In this document: in pieces, positions 51,127-59,844 of the stretch | Layout of the letters: the number at the start of each line of letters is the position of its first letter | Numbering within the stretch: position 1 is the stretch's first letter | Source of the DNA: an uncultured Chloroflexales bacterium | GTDB taxonomy: Bacteria > Chloroflexota > Chloroflexia > Chloroflexales > Chloroflexaceae | Direction: 5' to 3' | Assembly (NCBI GenBank): GCA_937902315.1 | Contig: CALGUG010000052.1 | Coordinates: 27,885-91,884 of the forward strand | Length of the DNA: 64,000 nucleotides | Position numbers and translations under genes: made by a program | Notes under the pieces: model-generated | The model's database searches: none | Told to the model about the DNA's origin: nothing | Seen by the model: only the letters and a program-made list of their open reading frames with translations

Positions 51127-51594
51127 CTCGACCACTTCGCTGTGCAGTGGGAAGGCGAGCGGCTGTGGGCTGCGAATGATCAGCCGTTCGAGCACTTCGC
51201 TATTGCTCTCGAAGCGAGCCAGGTCCGCTTCGCTCAGCTTCGGTGCTTTGCCGAAGATCAGCACTGTTCCATCGGGTGCGCTGCGCACTGTGACCAGCTC
51301 GATGCTCTCGGGCGCGACACGCACGCCGCTCTCTTCGTAAAGCTCGCGCGCGCAGGCAGCTTGCCAGCTCTCGCCGTAGTCGATGAAGCCGCCCGGCAGC
51401 GCGAGTCGGCCTTGATGGGGCGGAATGGCGCGTCGGATCACTAACAGGCCATCGTCGACGGGCAGCAGCGTGACGGCGACCGGAAGCGGGTTGCGATAGC
51501 TGGTATTTCCGCAGTGGCCACAGTGGCGCGGCCAGCTCTGCTCTGGCTCGAACGGGCTGCCACAAAACGAGCAGTGGCTATCTTTGAGGTACAT
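51106..51594 (-). CDS. Nudix hydrolase with N-terminal zinc ribbon
   Basis: A 162-residue protein. An N-terminal zinc ribbon (CSFCG near 8 and CGHCGN near 26) precedes a Nudix domain with the box split as GGFIDYGESW and RELYEESGV (GX5EX7REUXEEXGU). This architecture occurs in the NudC/ADP-ribose or (d)NDP-sugar hydrolase branch; no SQPWPFP motif exists, so it is not NudC. Substrate unknown. CAGGAGA supports the ATG at 51594; the start 13 codons further up overlaps the M20 terminator and is rejected. It is probably its own unit. Confidence 0.85.
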   Translation of the reverse strand: MYLKDSHCSFCGSPFEPEQSWPRHCGHCGNTSYRNPLPVAVTLLPVDDGLLVIRRAIPPHQGRLALPGGFIDYGESWQAACARELYEESGVRVAPESIELVTVRSAPDGTVLIFGKAPKLSEADLARFESNSEVLERLIIRSPQPLAFPLHSEVVELFFALA

Positions 51595-51609
51595 AGCGAT
51601 CTCCTGAAA

Positions 51610-51648
51610 GAAAAGCGCACCTTCTGTTCGCAAGAAGGTGCGCTTTTC
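51610..51648 (-). terminator. Terminator of the M20 dipeptidase gene
   Basis: A perfect 16-bp stem GAAAAGCGCACCTTCT/AGAAGGTGCGCTTTTC (51610-51625 with 51633-51648) lies 9 bases beyond the stop; TTTCAGG follows on the minus strand. The right flank contains the Nudix gene's ribosome-binding site. Confidence 0.85.
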
Positions 51649-51656
51649 AGTGCGTT

Positions 51657-53018
51657 TTAGCTCTTTAGCTCGGCCAAATTCACCAGCATAGCGATGCCAG
51701 TTTTAATGCCTGCGAAGAAGCGTTCGACTTCGAGGTTCTCGTTCGGCGCGTGGTTGGACTCGTCGGGGTTGGCGTAGGGCACGCCGAAGGCCGGAATGCC
51801 CAAGATCTTGGTGAAGACGTAGTCGGGCAAGCTGCCGCCGACCGCCGGAATAACGATCGGTTCCCCGCCCTGACCTTGGCGGATGCCCTGCAGAATCGGC
51901 TGGGTATAGGGCGAGTCGTAGGGCGTTTTGGAGGGATCCATAGAGCCGAGCCGGATAAACTCGACATCGGGAGCGTGGCGCTTGACGTGGGCCTCAACCA
52001 GATCGAAGATCTCGGCGGCGCTTTGAGCTTCGACAAGGCGCATATCGCACTTGACCATTGCCTCGTGGGGCAGCACGGTCTTCGAGCCGGGGCCGCCGTA
52101 GCCGCCGTGAAAGCCGTTGATGGTCAGGGTCGGCCAGAACGAGAGCCGTTCGGCGAAGCCGCGCTCGAGCGGCTGATCCAACTGCTTGAGTTCGAGATCC
52201 TGCATCACCTGCTCGACTTGCACGGGAAGCTGCTTCAAGATCTCGAGCTCTTGTTCGCTGGGCGGCAGCACTTTGTCGTACACGCCTTCGATCGTGATCT
52301 CGCCGCGCTCGTTCTTCATCGTGCCCAGCAGATGCACCAGCGTCCAGATCGGGTTGGGCACCACGCCGCCCCAGTTGCCGGAGTGCAGATCTTGGTTGGC
52401 ACCGCGGGCGCGCAGCTCGAAGCTAATGATGCCGCGCACGCCCAAGCTGAGCGTCGGGCGGCCGCTCTCGTGCACCGGGCCGTCGGCGGTGATCACCAAG
52501 TCGGCCTTGAGCAGATCGCGATACTTGGTCACCACTTCGCGCATACGCGGGCTACCGATCTCCTCTTCGCCCTCTAGCAGGATTTTGATGTTACAGGGCA
52601 AGCTCTGGTTGCAGGCCAGCAGGCTTTCGACGGCCAGAATCTGGGCGAAGTGTTGGCCTTTGTTGTCGCCCACGCCGCGCGCATAGATGCGGCCGTCGCG
52701 AATGGTCGGCTCGAAGGGCGGCGAGATCCAAGCTTCGAGCGGTTCGGGCGGCTGAACGTCGTAGTGGCCGTAGAGCAGCACGGTGGGCGCGCCCGGCACA
52801 TCGAGCCGTTCGGCGAAGACCAAAGGCCAGCCTTCGGTCGGCAAGATCTGGGTCTTCATCCCCAAACCGTTCAAGATATTGGCGAGGTAGTCGGCGGTCT
52901 CAGCGATCCCAATGCCATGGGCGCTGATGCTGGGGCGGCGCAGATAGTCGAAAAGGCGGTCGAGAAAGGCTTGTCGATTGGCATCGACATACTGAAAGAG
53001 CGTGTCAAGATTGGGCAT
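51657..53018 (-). CDS. M20-family dipeptidase (CNDP/PepV-like)
   Basis: A 453-residue metallopeptidase. Metal ligands: LLYGHYDVQP (His, Asp), RGVGDNKGQ (Asp), LLEGEEEIGS (catalytic and ligand Glu), and the late ESNHAPNENLEVE (His). The dimerisation domain includes HGGYGGPGSKTVLPHEAM. The whole matches the M20 dipeptidase/carnosinase group (not ArgE/DapE). It hydrolyses dipeptides with two zinc ions in the cytosol (family knowledge). AAGGAT precedes the ATG at 53018; the longer frame from 53096 is unsupported. It is monocistronic. Confidence 0.92.
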   Translation of the reverse strand: MPNLDTLFQYVDANRQAFLDRLFDYLRRPSISAHGIGIAETADYLANILNGLGMKTQILPTEGWPLVFAERLDVPGAPTVLLYGHYDVQPPEPLEAWISPPFEPTIRDGRIYARGVGDNKGQHFAQILAVESLLACNQSLPCNIKILLEGEEEIGSPRMREVVTKYRDLLKADLVITADGPVHESGRPTLSLGVRGIISFELRARGANQDLHSGNWGGVVPNPIWTLVHLLGTMKNERGEITIEGVYDKVLPPSEQELEILKQLPVQVEQVMQDLELKQLDQPLERGFAERLSFWPTLTINGFHGGYGGPGSKTVLPHEAMVKCDMRLVEAQSAAEIFDLVEAHVKRHAPDVEFIRLGSMDPSKTPYDSPYTQPILQGIRQGQGGEPIVIPAVGGSLPDYVFTKILGIPAFGVPYANPDESNHAPNENLEVERFFAGIKTGIAMLVNLAELKS

Positions 53019-53571
53019 AGCACTGATCCTTAAGTGGAGCGAATCGGTGCTTGTATGATACACGATCTTGCCCTTGTTGTGATGCAGAATCTGCACAATT
53101 ATTTGAACTTTGGCGATGAGTTCTCACTCTTCCATTCGGCCTCTAGCGCGTCCGCCTTCGGCTACCAGATCGGTGCTCCTGCCCTCATCCCCGGCCCTTC
53201 TCCCGCAATGCGGGAGAAGGGTGCCAGCCTTTACTAGCCTCAACAGGCGTTCTCGACCCTGAGTTATACCAAAGCCGATGCGCTTTTTGGCCTTCGATTA
53301 TTGTTGTGAGAGATTTCGCGCTATAGCGCGAAATCTCTCACAACTCTTTTTCCGATCGTTTTTTGGCTTGCGGTAGAGTGGTTTTTTTGCCTTGCAAGCG
53401 CTGTAATCGCTGCGACCTGCCTGTAGCAAGCAGCAAGCATGCTCATTGATATGAAATCTGCTGCGCTTGTTCTCGTTCGGACACGAAATTACAGAGCGGC
53501 TTGCAGACTCAAACTGAGGCTGACTCCGCCCCACTATCAGAGCCAGCCTCGGGGGTTGCAGCGCGGAAATT
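53019..53571. repeat. Gap with family A, D and palindrome C copies
   Basis: Holds a family A copy (core 53148-53165, TTCGGC variant), a family D block CCCGGCCCTTCTCCCGCAAT (53189 on), ATACCAAAGCCG then TTTTTGGCCTTCG (family B words, 53266-53297), and a perfect 42-bp palindrome with 21-bp arms and no spacer, centred on CGCTATAGCG (53303-53344). A GCGCTGTAATCGCTGCGAC and GCAAGCAGCAAGC stretch follows (53399-53440). No gene. Confidence 0.65.
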
Positions 53572-54582
53572 TTAGAGTGCGAAGGCCTCGGCGAGCAGCT
53601 CATAGGAGCGGCGGCGCAGCGCTTCGTCGGCGATGTTGGTCACGATGATCGCTTCGTCGGCGTCGAGACGGGTGATCAGTTCGCTCAGTTCGGCATGCAC
53701 TTTGTCGGGTGTACCGTAGATCGGTGCGAATTTCTGCAGCGTCTCTTGCTCTTCGGCGTTGAACTGGTAGGCTCGCGCCTCTTCCACGCTTGGAGGTGCG
53801 CCGCGCTCGCCCTTTTGACGGCGGACGCTAGCCAAGTCATGGGCCAGTTTGAGCCCTTCGGCTAGCTCAGCGCTTTCGGCGCAGATCACGCTGACGCTGA
53901 CCAGCGCGCGCGGCTCGGCCAAGTGGGCCGAGGGCCGGAAGTTGTCTTTGTAGGTGCGAATGGCCTTTTGCGATTCGCCCGGGCTGAAGTGGTAGGCCGC
54001 TGCGAAACCGCGCCCACGTTCCGCCGCAAGCAGGCCGCTCTTCTGGCCCGAACCGAGCAGCCAGATCGGCGGGAGGGGCACGCCTTCGGGCGAGGCGATC
54101 AGCTCGTGGAGCGGATGATCCTCGGGGAAGGCCGAAGGCGCGGCCTGGGCGAAGCCTTCCAGCTCGCTCACCAGACGCGCGATATCGTCGGCGGCTTCGA
54201 GGCGGCTCTCGCTGCCGCGCAGGGCCAGAGCGGTGCGTTTGTCTTGATTGGGCGCCCGTCCGATGCCCAAGTCGATCCGGCCCGGAGCGACGGCCTCAAG
54301 GGTGCGGAAGACTTCGGCGACCTTGAGCGGGGCATAGTTCGGCAAGAGAATCCCTCCCGATCCGACCCGAATGCGCGAGGTTTCGCGAGCGATGACCCCG
54401 ATCAAGACCTCGGGCGCGACCGCCGCCAGACCCGGGAAGTTATGGTGTTCGGCCAGCCAATAGCGATGGTAGCCGAGCCGATCGGCCAGTTTCGCTAACT
54501 CAAGCGTATTGTGCACGGCTTGAGCGCCGTCGCCACCGTAGGGAATCGGCGTCAGATCAAGCACAGAAAGAGGAAATGCCAC
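53572..54582 (-). CDS. LLM-class flavin-dependent monooxygenase (luciferase-like, YhbW/MsnO8-type)
   Basis: A 336-residue TIM-barrel protein. Motifs: YHRYWLAEHHNFPGLA near 39 (the WxxEHH element), TSRIRVGSGGILLPNYAPL, and GRIDLGIGRAPNQD. QKSGLLAAERGRGFAAAYHF continues the match. This subgroup is called the MsnO8 or YhbW family and uses reduced FMN without bound cofactor. Substrate unknown. The start is GTG behind AAGGAG. It is the last gene on the strand of the SsuE cluster but 279 bp beyond the preceding LLM gene, with a family A repeat between, so it may be separate. Confidence 0.88.
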   Translation of the reverse strand: MAFPLSVLDLTPIPYGGDGAQAVHNTLELAKLADRLGYHRYWLAEHHNFPGLAAVAPEVLIGVIARETSRIRVGSGGILLPNYAPLKVAEVFRTLEAVAPGRIDLGIGRAPNQDKRTALALRGSESRLEAADDIARLVSELEGFAQAAPSAFPEDHPLHELIASPEGVPLPPIWLLGSGQKSGLLAAERGRGFAAAYHFSPGESQKAIRTYKDNFRPSAHLAEPRALVSVSVICAESAELAEGLKLAHDLASVRRQKGERGAPPSVEEARAYQFNAEEQETLQKFAPIYGTPDKVHAELSELITRLDADEAIIVTNIADEALRRRSYELLAEAFAL

Positions 54583-54861
54583 GCTATACGCTCCTTTTTA
54601 CATAAGATCCGCTTCTCGCTTTCGCGTTGAGCAGCAAGCTCTTGGTCGCTTCTTTTTGGCCTTCGGCGGAGTGGAACTTGACCATTTTTGTTGTTTGAGA
54701 TCCACTTCGCTTAGGTTCGGGCGCTCGCGCTTCGCAGCAGATAGCCGCCTTAGGTGGTGGAGCTAGCTGTTGATAGCCGAAGGCGGACGCGCTAGAAGCC
54801 GAATGGGTGGTAAGGGCCTCTCCGCCAAAGCGCTAAAGCGAGCGAGCGGATGTGTCATCTC
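54583..54861. repeat. Gap with a family A copy and a family B piece
   Basis: Family A (core 54774-54792, GAAGGC variant) in reverse orientation, sharing AGAAGCCGAATGG with the copy at 2963, and a family B word TTTTTGGCCTTCGGCGGAG (about 54652). It separates two LLM genes and could uncouple their expression. Confidence 0.6.
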
Positions 54862-56208
54862 TTAATCGCCATTGACGGTGCTGCGTTGCCAAGCGCTGAC
54901 CGGGCGCGCAAGGCCCAAGTTTTCGCGCAGGGTCGAGCCGCTGTACTCGGTGCGGAAGAGCCCGCGATTTTGCAGCTCGGGAACGACTAGATCGACGAAT
55001 GCCTCGACATCGTGCGGGAAGTGGATCGGCGTCAAGAGGAAGCCGTCGCTAGCGCCTGCTTCAAGCCAGTGCTGGAAGTGGTCGGCGATCTGAACGGGCG
55101 TGTCGGCCAGCGGCTGACGCGGACGAATCTGCTCGGCGATCTGGCGGGTGGTCAGCTTGTGAGCGCGCGCCTGGTTCAGCCAGCTTTCGACCAGCGGCTT
55201 GTTGGTGTTGGGGTGGTTGGGGTCGAGTTCGGGCAAGGGCGCATCGAGGTCGACCTCACTGAAGTCGAGCCCGCTCTGCTCGCCCAAAAGGTAGCGAACG
55301 ATCTCGTCGTTGTAGAGCAGTTGGTTGTAGTACTCGGCCCGCTCTTTGGCCTCGGCCTCGGTCGGCGCGGCGATCACCGCCAGGCCCGGCAGCACGCGCA
55401 GCTCGTCGGGCGAGCGGCCGTGGCCGATCAAACGCTGGCGCAGATCGTCGTAGTAGGCTTTGGCCTCGTCGATGTTGCGGTGGGGCGAGAAGACCACGTC
55501 GGCGATGCGGGCCGCGAGGTCGCGCCCGTCGGGCGATTGGCCAGCTTGAATAATGACCGGATGGCCTTGGGGCGAGCGCGGAACGTCGAGCGGGCCGCGC
55601 ACTTTGAACCACTTGCCCTCGTGGTTGATGGGGTGGATGCGCTCGGGCTGGATCTCGCCATCGATAAAGGCGTCGTCCTCCCAGCTATCCCACAGCTCTT
55701 TGATCAGCGCCACCACTTCGCGAGCGCGGTCGTAGCGGGTGGCGTGTTCGAGATGCTTCTCTTTGCTGAAGTTGAAGGCGATCTGGTCGCCGCCCGAGTC
55801 TTTGGCGACCGAGTTGCTGAAGCTGGTCACAACGTTCCAAGCCGCCCGCCCGTTGCTGACATGGTCGATCGAGGCGAATTTGCGCGCCAGCTCGTAGGGT
55901 TCGTTGTAGGTCGAAGAGATCGTGGCGGCGAGGCCGACATGCTTGGTGTAGGCCGCCAGCGCGGGCAACAGGGCGAGCGTATCGGGGCGGCCGTTCACGA
56001 TCGGCCCGAAGAACTTCTCGCGATGTTCGCGCACCACCAATCCTTCGCCAAAGAAGATGAAGTCGATCAGGCCGCGCTCGGCTGTTTGGGCGAAGCGCAC
56101 GTAGGTCTCGAATTCGGTGAACTTGGCGTGCTCGGGATCGCGCCAAGCGATCGAATGTCCGACGCCTTGCAGGAAGATTCCGATATGGAGCTGTTTTTTG
56201 CTACTCAT
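54862..56208 (-). CDS. NtaA/SnaA/DszA-family flavin-dependent monooxygenase
   Basis: A 448-residue member of the NtaA/SnaA/SoxA/DszA family, the long luciferase branch. Typical segments: LHIGIFLQGVGHSIAWRDPE, TLALLPALAAYTKHVGLAAT, ISSTYNEPYELARKFAS, HVSNGRAAWNVVTSFSN (SxGRxxWNxVT), and HEGKWFKVRGPLDVPRSPQG followed by PVIIQAGQSPDGR. Such enzymes oxidise sulfones, aminopolycarboxylates or sulfur heterocycles using FMNH2 from a separate reductase; the SsuE-type gene of this cluster would supply it. Stop and next start are 18 bases apart from its upstream neighbour, confirming the operon. Confidence 0.9.
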   Translation of the reverse strand: MSSKKQLHIGIFLQGVGHSIAWRDPEHAKFTEFETYVRFAQTAERGLIDFIFFGEGLVVREHREKFFGPIVNGRPDTLALLPALAAYTKHVGLAATISSTYNEPYELARKFASIDHVSNGRAAWNVVTSFSNSVAKDSGGDQIAFNFSKEKHLEHATRYDRAREVVALIKELWDSWEDDAFIDGEIQPERIHPINHEGKWFKVRGPLDVPRSPQGHPVIIQAGQSPDGRDLAARIADVVFSPHRNIDEAKAYYDDLRQRLIGHGRSPDELRVLPGLAVIAAPTEAEAKERAEYYNQLLYNDEIVRYLLGEQSGLDFSEVDLDAPLPELDPNHPNTNKPLVESWLNQARAHKLTTRQIAEQIRPRQPLADTPVQIADHFQHWLEAGASDGFLLTPIHFPHDVEAFVDLVVPELQNRGLFRTEYSGSTLRENLGLARPVSAWQRSTVNGD

Positions 56209-56226
56209 CTCGTTTCGCTTTCTCGC

Positions 56227-57378
56227 TTAGCGCTGATAGGCCGTGAAGGCTTCGGAAGGCGCACCTTGGTACTGGCTGATCGGGCGCGACAGGCCGAGCT
56301 GATCGCGCAGTGTGGTGCCGCGGTAAGCTGTCGGCACGAGACCGAGGCGTTGCAGCTCTGGCACGAGCTCGCGCGCGATCTGGCCCAGATCGTCGGGTAA
56401 GATCGCCGGCAGGAAGTGGAAGCCATCGACGGCCTGTGCCCGCTGCCAAGCTGCCAGCTCGCCTGCCACCTGAGCGGGCGTGCCGATCAGAGGCAGGGCT
56501 GGGGCTGGGCCGCTGTAGCGCGCGCTATAGGAGCGTTCAAGCTCTTGGGAGCGGCGCTGGGCTGCTTCCTCGCTGGCACCCAAAATCGGGATCACGCTCT
56601 GCAAGATGCGGATCTCGCGCCCGGCTGCGCTGGCCGCACTGCGATAGCTGGTGGCCGCCTGTTTGGCTTCGGCGAGCGATCGACTGCGCAGAATCAGCAC
56701 ATCGGCCACTTGCACATCGAGCGGCACGCCCGGATCGCCATGGTCGCTGGCGATTACCACCACATGGCCTTGGGGTGGGCGATAGGTGATCTGAGGGCCG
56801 CGCACTTTGAAGTGGCGTCCGACGTGGTTGATGTGGTGCAGCTTGTGTGGGTCGAGGTAGAGGCCACGTTCGGCGTCGGTGATGACGGCGTCGTCTTCCC
56901 AACTGTCCCACAATTTGCGGCTCACTTCCACAAATTCGCTGGTGATCGAGCGCCGATCTTGCTCGGAGGGCGCTGGCGCGTGGCCATAGTTGGCCTGTTC
57001 GTCGCTGCTGTAGGTGGTGGTCACATGCCAAGCGGCCCGCCCATGGCTGACGAAATCGAGCGTGGCCAGCTCGCGCGAAACATGGAAGGGCTCGCTGTAG
57101 GTGGTCGGAACGCTGATCGCAAGGCCAACATGCTTGCTTTCGGGCGCCAAACGCGAAGCTAACGAGAGCACGTCGATCCGTCCGAACGAACGATCGGGCG
57201 CTAGAGAGCGTGCGTCGTCAAACAGCACGAAGTTCAGCAACCCAGCTTCCGCATCTCGCAACAGCGCGCGGTAATGATCGAGCTCGATCAAGCGCTGGGC
57301 GCGATGGGTGTCGCCGGTGTAATAGCCGAAACCTGTGATCGCAGTGCTGAGAATCAGCGGTCTATCGAGACTGCTCAC
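56227..57378 (-). CDS. LLM-class flavin-dependent monooxygenase (NtaA-like)
   Basis: A 383-residue member of the same superfamily, related to the NtaA/DszA branch but shorter. Matches: SKHVGLAISVPTTYSEPFHV, ATLDFVSHGRAAWHVTTTYS, NHVGRHFKVRGPQITYRPPQ and GHVVVIASDHGDPG. The start is GTG at 57378 directly behind AGGAGAAGG. It lies between two other LLM genes with gaps of 69 and 18 bases. It presumably uses the same FMNH2 supply; the substrate is unknown, and neighbouring paralogues suggest a set for different sulfur compounds. Confidence 0.88.
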   Translation of the reverse strand: MSSLDRPLILSTAITGFGYYTGDTHRAQRLIELDHYRALLRDAEAGLLNFVLFDDARSLAPDRSFGRIDVLSLASRLAPESKHVGLAISVPTTYSEPFHVSRELATLDFVSHGRAAWHVTTTYSSDEQANYGHAPAPSEQDRRSITSEFVEVSRKLWDSWEDDAVITDAERGLYLDPHKLHHINHVGRHFKVRGPQITYRPPQGHVVVIASDHGDPGVPLDVQVADVLILRSRSLAEAKQAATSYRSAASAAGREIRILQSVIPILGASEEAAQRRSQELERSYSARYSGPAPALPLIGTPAQVAGELAAWQRAQAVDGFHFLPAILPDDLGQIARELVPELQRLGLVPTAYRGTTLRDQLGLSRPISQYQGAPSEAFTAYQR

Positions 57379-57447
57379 AAGCCTTCTCCTTTTATATGCT
57401 CGGTGAATGTACCAAGTTTCGCTACCTGTTGAGAGGACGAAGCGCTG

Positions 57448-58554
57448 TTACAGCTGTAGCCCGGGCGTGGGACCATGTTTGTTGTGGGCAGCGGCTCGTT
57501 CGTCGCGCAGGCGAGGCGCTTCGTTCCAGAGCGTATCCGGCGCTTCGCGGCGTACCACGGGCGCGACCTCTTCGGCGAAACGCTGCACCTGCTCGCGCTG
57601 TTCGGCCTCGCTCAGGCCGTCGACGCTCAGCGCCAAGACCTGATGCCCGTAGGCTTTGTGGTAATCCAAAATCTTTTCGATCACCCGCTCTGGGCTGCCT
57701 ACCAAGACCGGCCCGTTCGCCACGTTGTCTTCCAGATCTTTGAAGGGCGGTTTGTTGTGCTGCGCCGCCGAAGTTGACATAAAAGCGTTGTAGTAGGGCT
57801 TGAAGCGCTGAATCGCCTCTTCGGTTGTATTGGCCAGATAGAGGCTGCCCGCTCCCGAGCCGATCAAGGCTTTGCTCGGATCGTGGCCGTAGAAGGCCAG
57901 GCGTTCGCGGTAGTGGTCGATCAGGGCTTTGTACTTCGATTGGTGGTGAAAGGCATTGGCCGAGAAGAGCGGTTCGCCGAATTTGGCCGCCAGTTCGGTC
58001 GAGATCGTGCTCGACGCGCTGCCATGCCAGATGCGAATCTGCTCTTGGTACGGGCGCGGCTCGATCGTCACATCTTTGAGCGGCGGGCGGTACTTGCCCT
58101 CCCACGTGACGTTTTCCTCACTCCCCAAGCGCTTCAAAAGCAGGTAGCGTTCGGCCAGCGATTCCCACTGTTCGGCCTCGGTGATGCCAAACAGCGGATA
58201 GTGACGCGGATCGTTACCCTTGCCGATGATGATCTCGAGACGCCCGCCCGAGAGATGGTCGAGCGTGGCGTAGTCTTCTGCCACGCGCACCGGATCGAGC
58301 ACGCTCAGAACCGTCACGGTCGTCAGCAGGCGAATCCTTTCGGTTCGGGCGGCGATCGCCGTCAAGATCACGGGCGGCGATGAAGAGAGGAAGGGCGGCC
58401 CGTGGCGCTCTCCGACGCCGTAGGCTTCGAAACCGAGCTCTTCGGCCAGTTGGGCCTGCTTGAGAATGTTTTGGAACTTCTCTTGGGTCGTGAAGCGCTC
58501 GCCATTGATGGCGTTGGGCACATTCATCACCAAGCTGAACAGGGCGAATTTCAT
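57448..58554 (-). CDS. LLM-class flavin-dependent monooxygenase (CE1758-like)
   Basis: A 368-residue LLM protein: MKFALFSLVMNVPNAINGER at the start, GVGERHGPPFLSSSPPVIL, TERIRLLTTVTVLSVLDPVR, YATLDHLSGGRLEIIIGKG and IRIWHGSASSTISTELAAKF follow. The start at 58554 follows TTGAGG and coincides with the conserved beginning; the frame extends 41 codons further up without support. It resembles FMN-dependent luciferase-like monooxygenases of the CE1758 type, found with SsuE-like reductases and sulfur metabolism. It sits 43 bases beyond the GNAT gene. Confidence 0.88.
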   Translation of the reverse strand: MKFALFSLVMNVPNAINGERFTTQEKFQNILKQAQLAEELGFEAYGVGERHGPPFLSSSPPVILTAIAARTERIRLLTTVTVLSVLDPVRVAEDYATLDHLSGGRLEIIIGKGNDPRHYPLFGITEAEQWESLAERYLLLKRLGSEENVTWEGKYRPPLKDVTIEPRPYQEQIRIWHGSASSTISTELAAKFGEPLFSANAFHHQSKYKALIDHYRERLAFYGHDPSKALIGSGAGSLYLANTTEEAIQRFKPYYNAFMSTSAAQHNKPPFKDLEDNVANGPVLVGSPERVIEKILDYHKAYGHQVLALSVDGLSEAEQREQVQRFAEEVAPVVRREAPDTLWNEAPRLRDERAAAHNKHGPTPGLQL

Positions 58555-58597
58555 AGGGTAAGCCTCAAGCTGCGCCGCCTCCAAGCGCAGTCTAGAT

Positions 58598-59113
58598 CTA
58601 GAGCGCCGCCTTTTCGAGCGAGTTGAGCTGCCCTTTTTCGTACAGCTCGCGGACATTCTTCTGAAATGCCAAAACAAAGTCTGCCTTACCGCTATAGTGA
58701 GGGATGCGGAAGTAGCCGAAGCGTTCGTAGAGCTTGGCTGCGCCCAGTTGCTTGTAACCGGTTTGCAGTTTGATCACATCGTAGCCAAACTCAAGCGCCA
58801 GCCGATCGGCCTCGCTCAGAATGGCCCACGCTACACCCGATCGACGGTATTCGGGCCGGGTGTACATGCGTTTGACTTCGGCAGTCTTGTCGTCCATCTT
58901 GCGCAGCGCGCCGCAGCCCACTGCGTAGCCGTCAATGCGCGCTACGATAAAGGCCGTGCGCGGCTGCTCTACATCGCTCAGTTCAAAGCCGGCCTTGCCA
59001 TCGGTCGACTCGTACAGCCCCTTAAGCTCCTCGGTGAGCTCATCTAATAGGGCAGTAGCATCTTCGCTACGAATATCTTCAGCTTGGACGCTAATCGTTC
59101 CAATCGCAGACAT
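58598..59113 (-). CDS. GNAT-family N-acetyltransferase
   Basis: A 171-residue GNAT protein. After a variable start, FIVARIDGYAVGCGALRKM and VKRMYTRPEYRRSGVAWAIL (acetyl-CoA loop, R-RSGxA/G) are followed by KLQTGYKQLGAAKLYERFGYF, the standard C-terminal strand-helix. GGGAGGAGC precedes the ATG. It is the second gene in the SsuE-led operon, 54 bases after the reductase stop. Acetylation of an amino-sulfonate or amino-sulfur intermediate would fit the context but is inference. Confidence 0.88.
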   Translation of the reverse strand: MSAIGTISVQAEDIRSEDATALLDELTEELKGLYESTDGKAGFELSDVEQPRTAFIVARIDGYAVGCGALRKMDDKTAEVKRMYTRPEYRRSGVAWAILSEADRLALEFGYDVIKLQTGYKQLGAAKLYERFGYFRIPHYSGKADFVLAFQKNVRELYEKGQLNSLEKAAL

Positions 59114-59167
59114 ATGCTCCTCCCATAAAACTTCTCAGAGCAGATAAGCTTGTTCTAGCGAGGCAAA

Positions 59168-59740
59168 TTAGGCAGCATGGGACGATGCAAAGACCGGCTT
59201 GTTATGCACCATTTGGGGGGCAAGTTGTTGCGTGAATGCGTGGATTGCGCTCTGCAGACGCAGCTCGATCGTCTCTTCAAGCTCGATGCTTGAGGGCGTA
59301 ACTTCGATCTGAGAATCGACGATATAGACGCCCTGAAGTGTTTGGTGCCCGCCGAGCGCCGCCAGCACAGGGCGTAGGGCGTAGTCGATCGCCAGCAAAT
59401 GCGCGGGCGATCCTCCGGTGGCGATCGGTAGAATGACTTTGTCGGCGAAGATCCCCTGGGGCAACAGATCGAACCACGCTTTCAAGATGCCGCTGAAGGA
59501 GGCTTTATAGATCGGAGCCGCGATCACCAAGCCGCGTGCTTGGCGAAGCGCCGCCGTCCACTCTTTGATCGCAGGGCTATCGAAACGTGCGTATAAGAGA
59601 TCTTCTGCTGGCAGATCGCGCACTCGTAGTGCGCGTGTGCTCAAGCCCGTCTGTTCGATCCGCTGACGAGCGTATTCGAGCACGGCCCCGGAACGCGATT
59701 GGAGTGATGGGCTCCCCGCGATTGTGATAACCTCAGACAC
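59168..59740 (-). CDS. ssuE: NAD(P)H-dependent FMN reductase, SsuE/MsuE type
   Basis: This 190-residue flavodoxin-like reductase begins VITIAGSPSLQSRSGAVLEYA (phosphate-binding loop for FMN, split in family as GSPxxxSRS), then GLVIAAPIYKASFSGILKAW with LPQGIF, the diagnostic PxYKASFSGxLK element of SsuE, and LPIATGGSPAHLLAIDYALR. It supplies FMNH2 to two-component monooxygenases. The GTG start at 59740 follows AGGAGTAGAGG. It is the first gene of the operon, and four LLM monooxygenases with a GNAT lie downstream. No alkanesulfonate ABC transporter is adjacent. Confidence 0.9.
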   Translation of the reverse strand: MSEVITIAGSPSLQSRSGAVLEYARQRIEQTGLSTRALRVRDLPAEDLLYARFDSPAIKEWTAALRQARGLVIAAPIYKASFSGILKAWFDLLPQGIFADKVILPIATGGSPAHLLAIDYALRPVLAALGGHQTLQGVYIVDSQIEVTPSSIELEETIELRLQSAIHAFTQQLAPQMVHNKPVFASSHAA

Positions 59741-59815
59741 ACCTCTACTCCTTCATACAGCAGACCATACTTGGCGCTTAGTGATTGGAAGAATGTAATT
59801 TTTAGGGCCGTGCTT

Positions 59816-59844
59816 ATCTTAATATAATAAATTACCATTGTCAA
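59816..59844 (-). promoter_or_regulatory. Near-consensus sigma70 promoter of the ssuE-monooxygenase operon
   Basis: On the minus strand, TTGACA (59844-59839), a 17-base spacer and TAAGAT (59821-59816) make a strong promoter. Transcription would start near 59809, about 70 bases before ssuE. The surrounding 59800-59880 is strikingly AT-rich. No obvious repressor site was identified. Confidence 0.8.

Noticed and set aside
55012..56400. 462-codon plus-strand frame
   Set aside because: Shadow of the NtaA-type monooxygenase on the minus strand.
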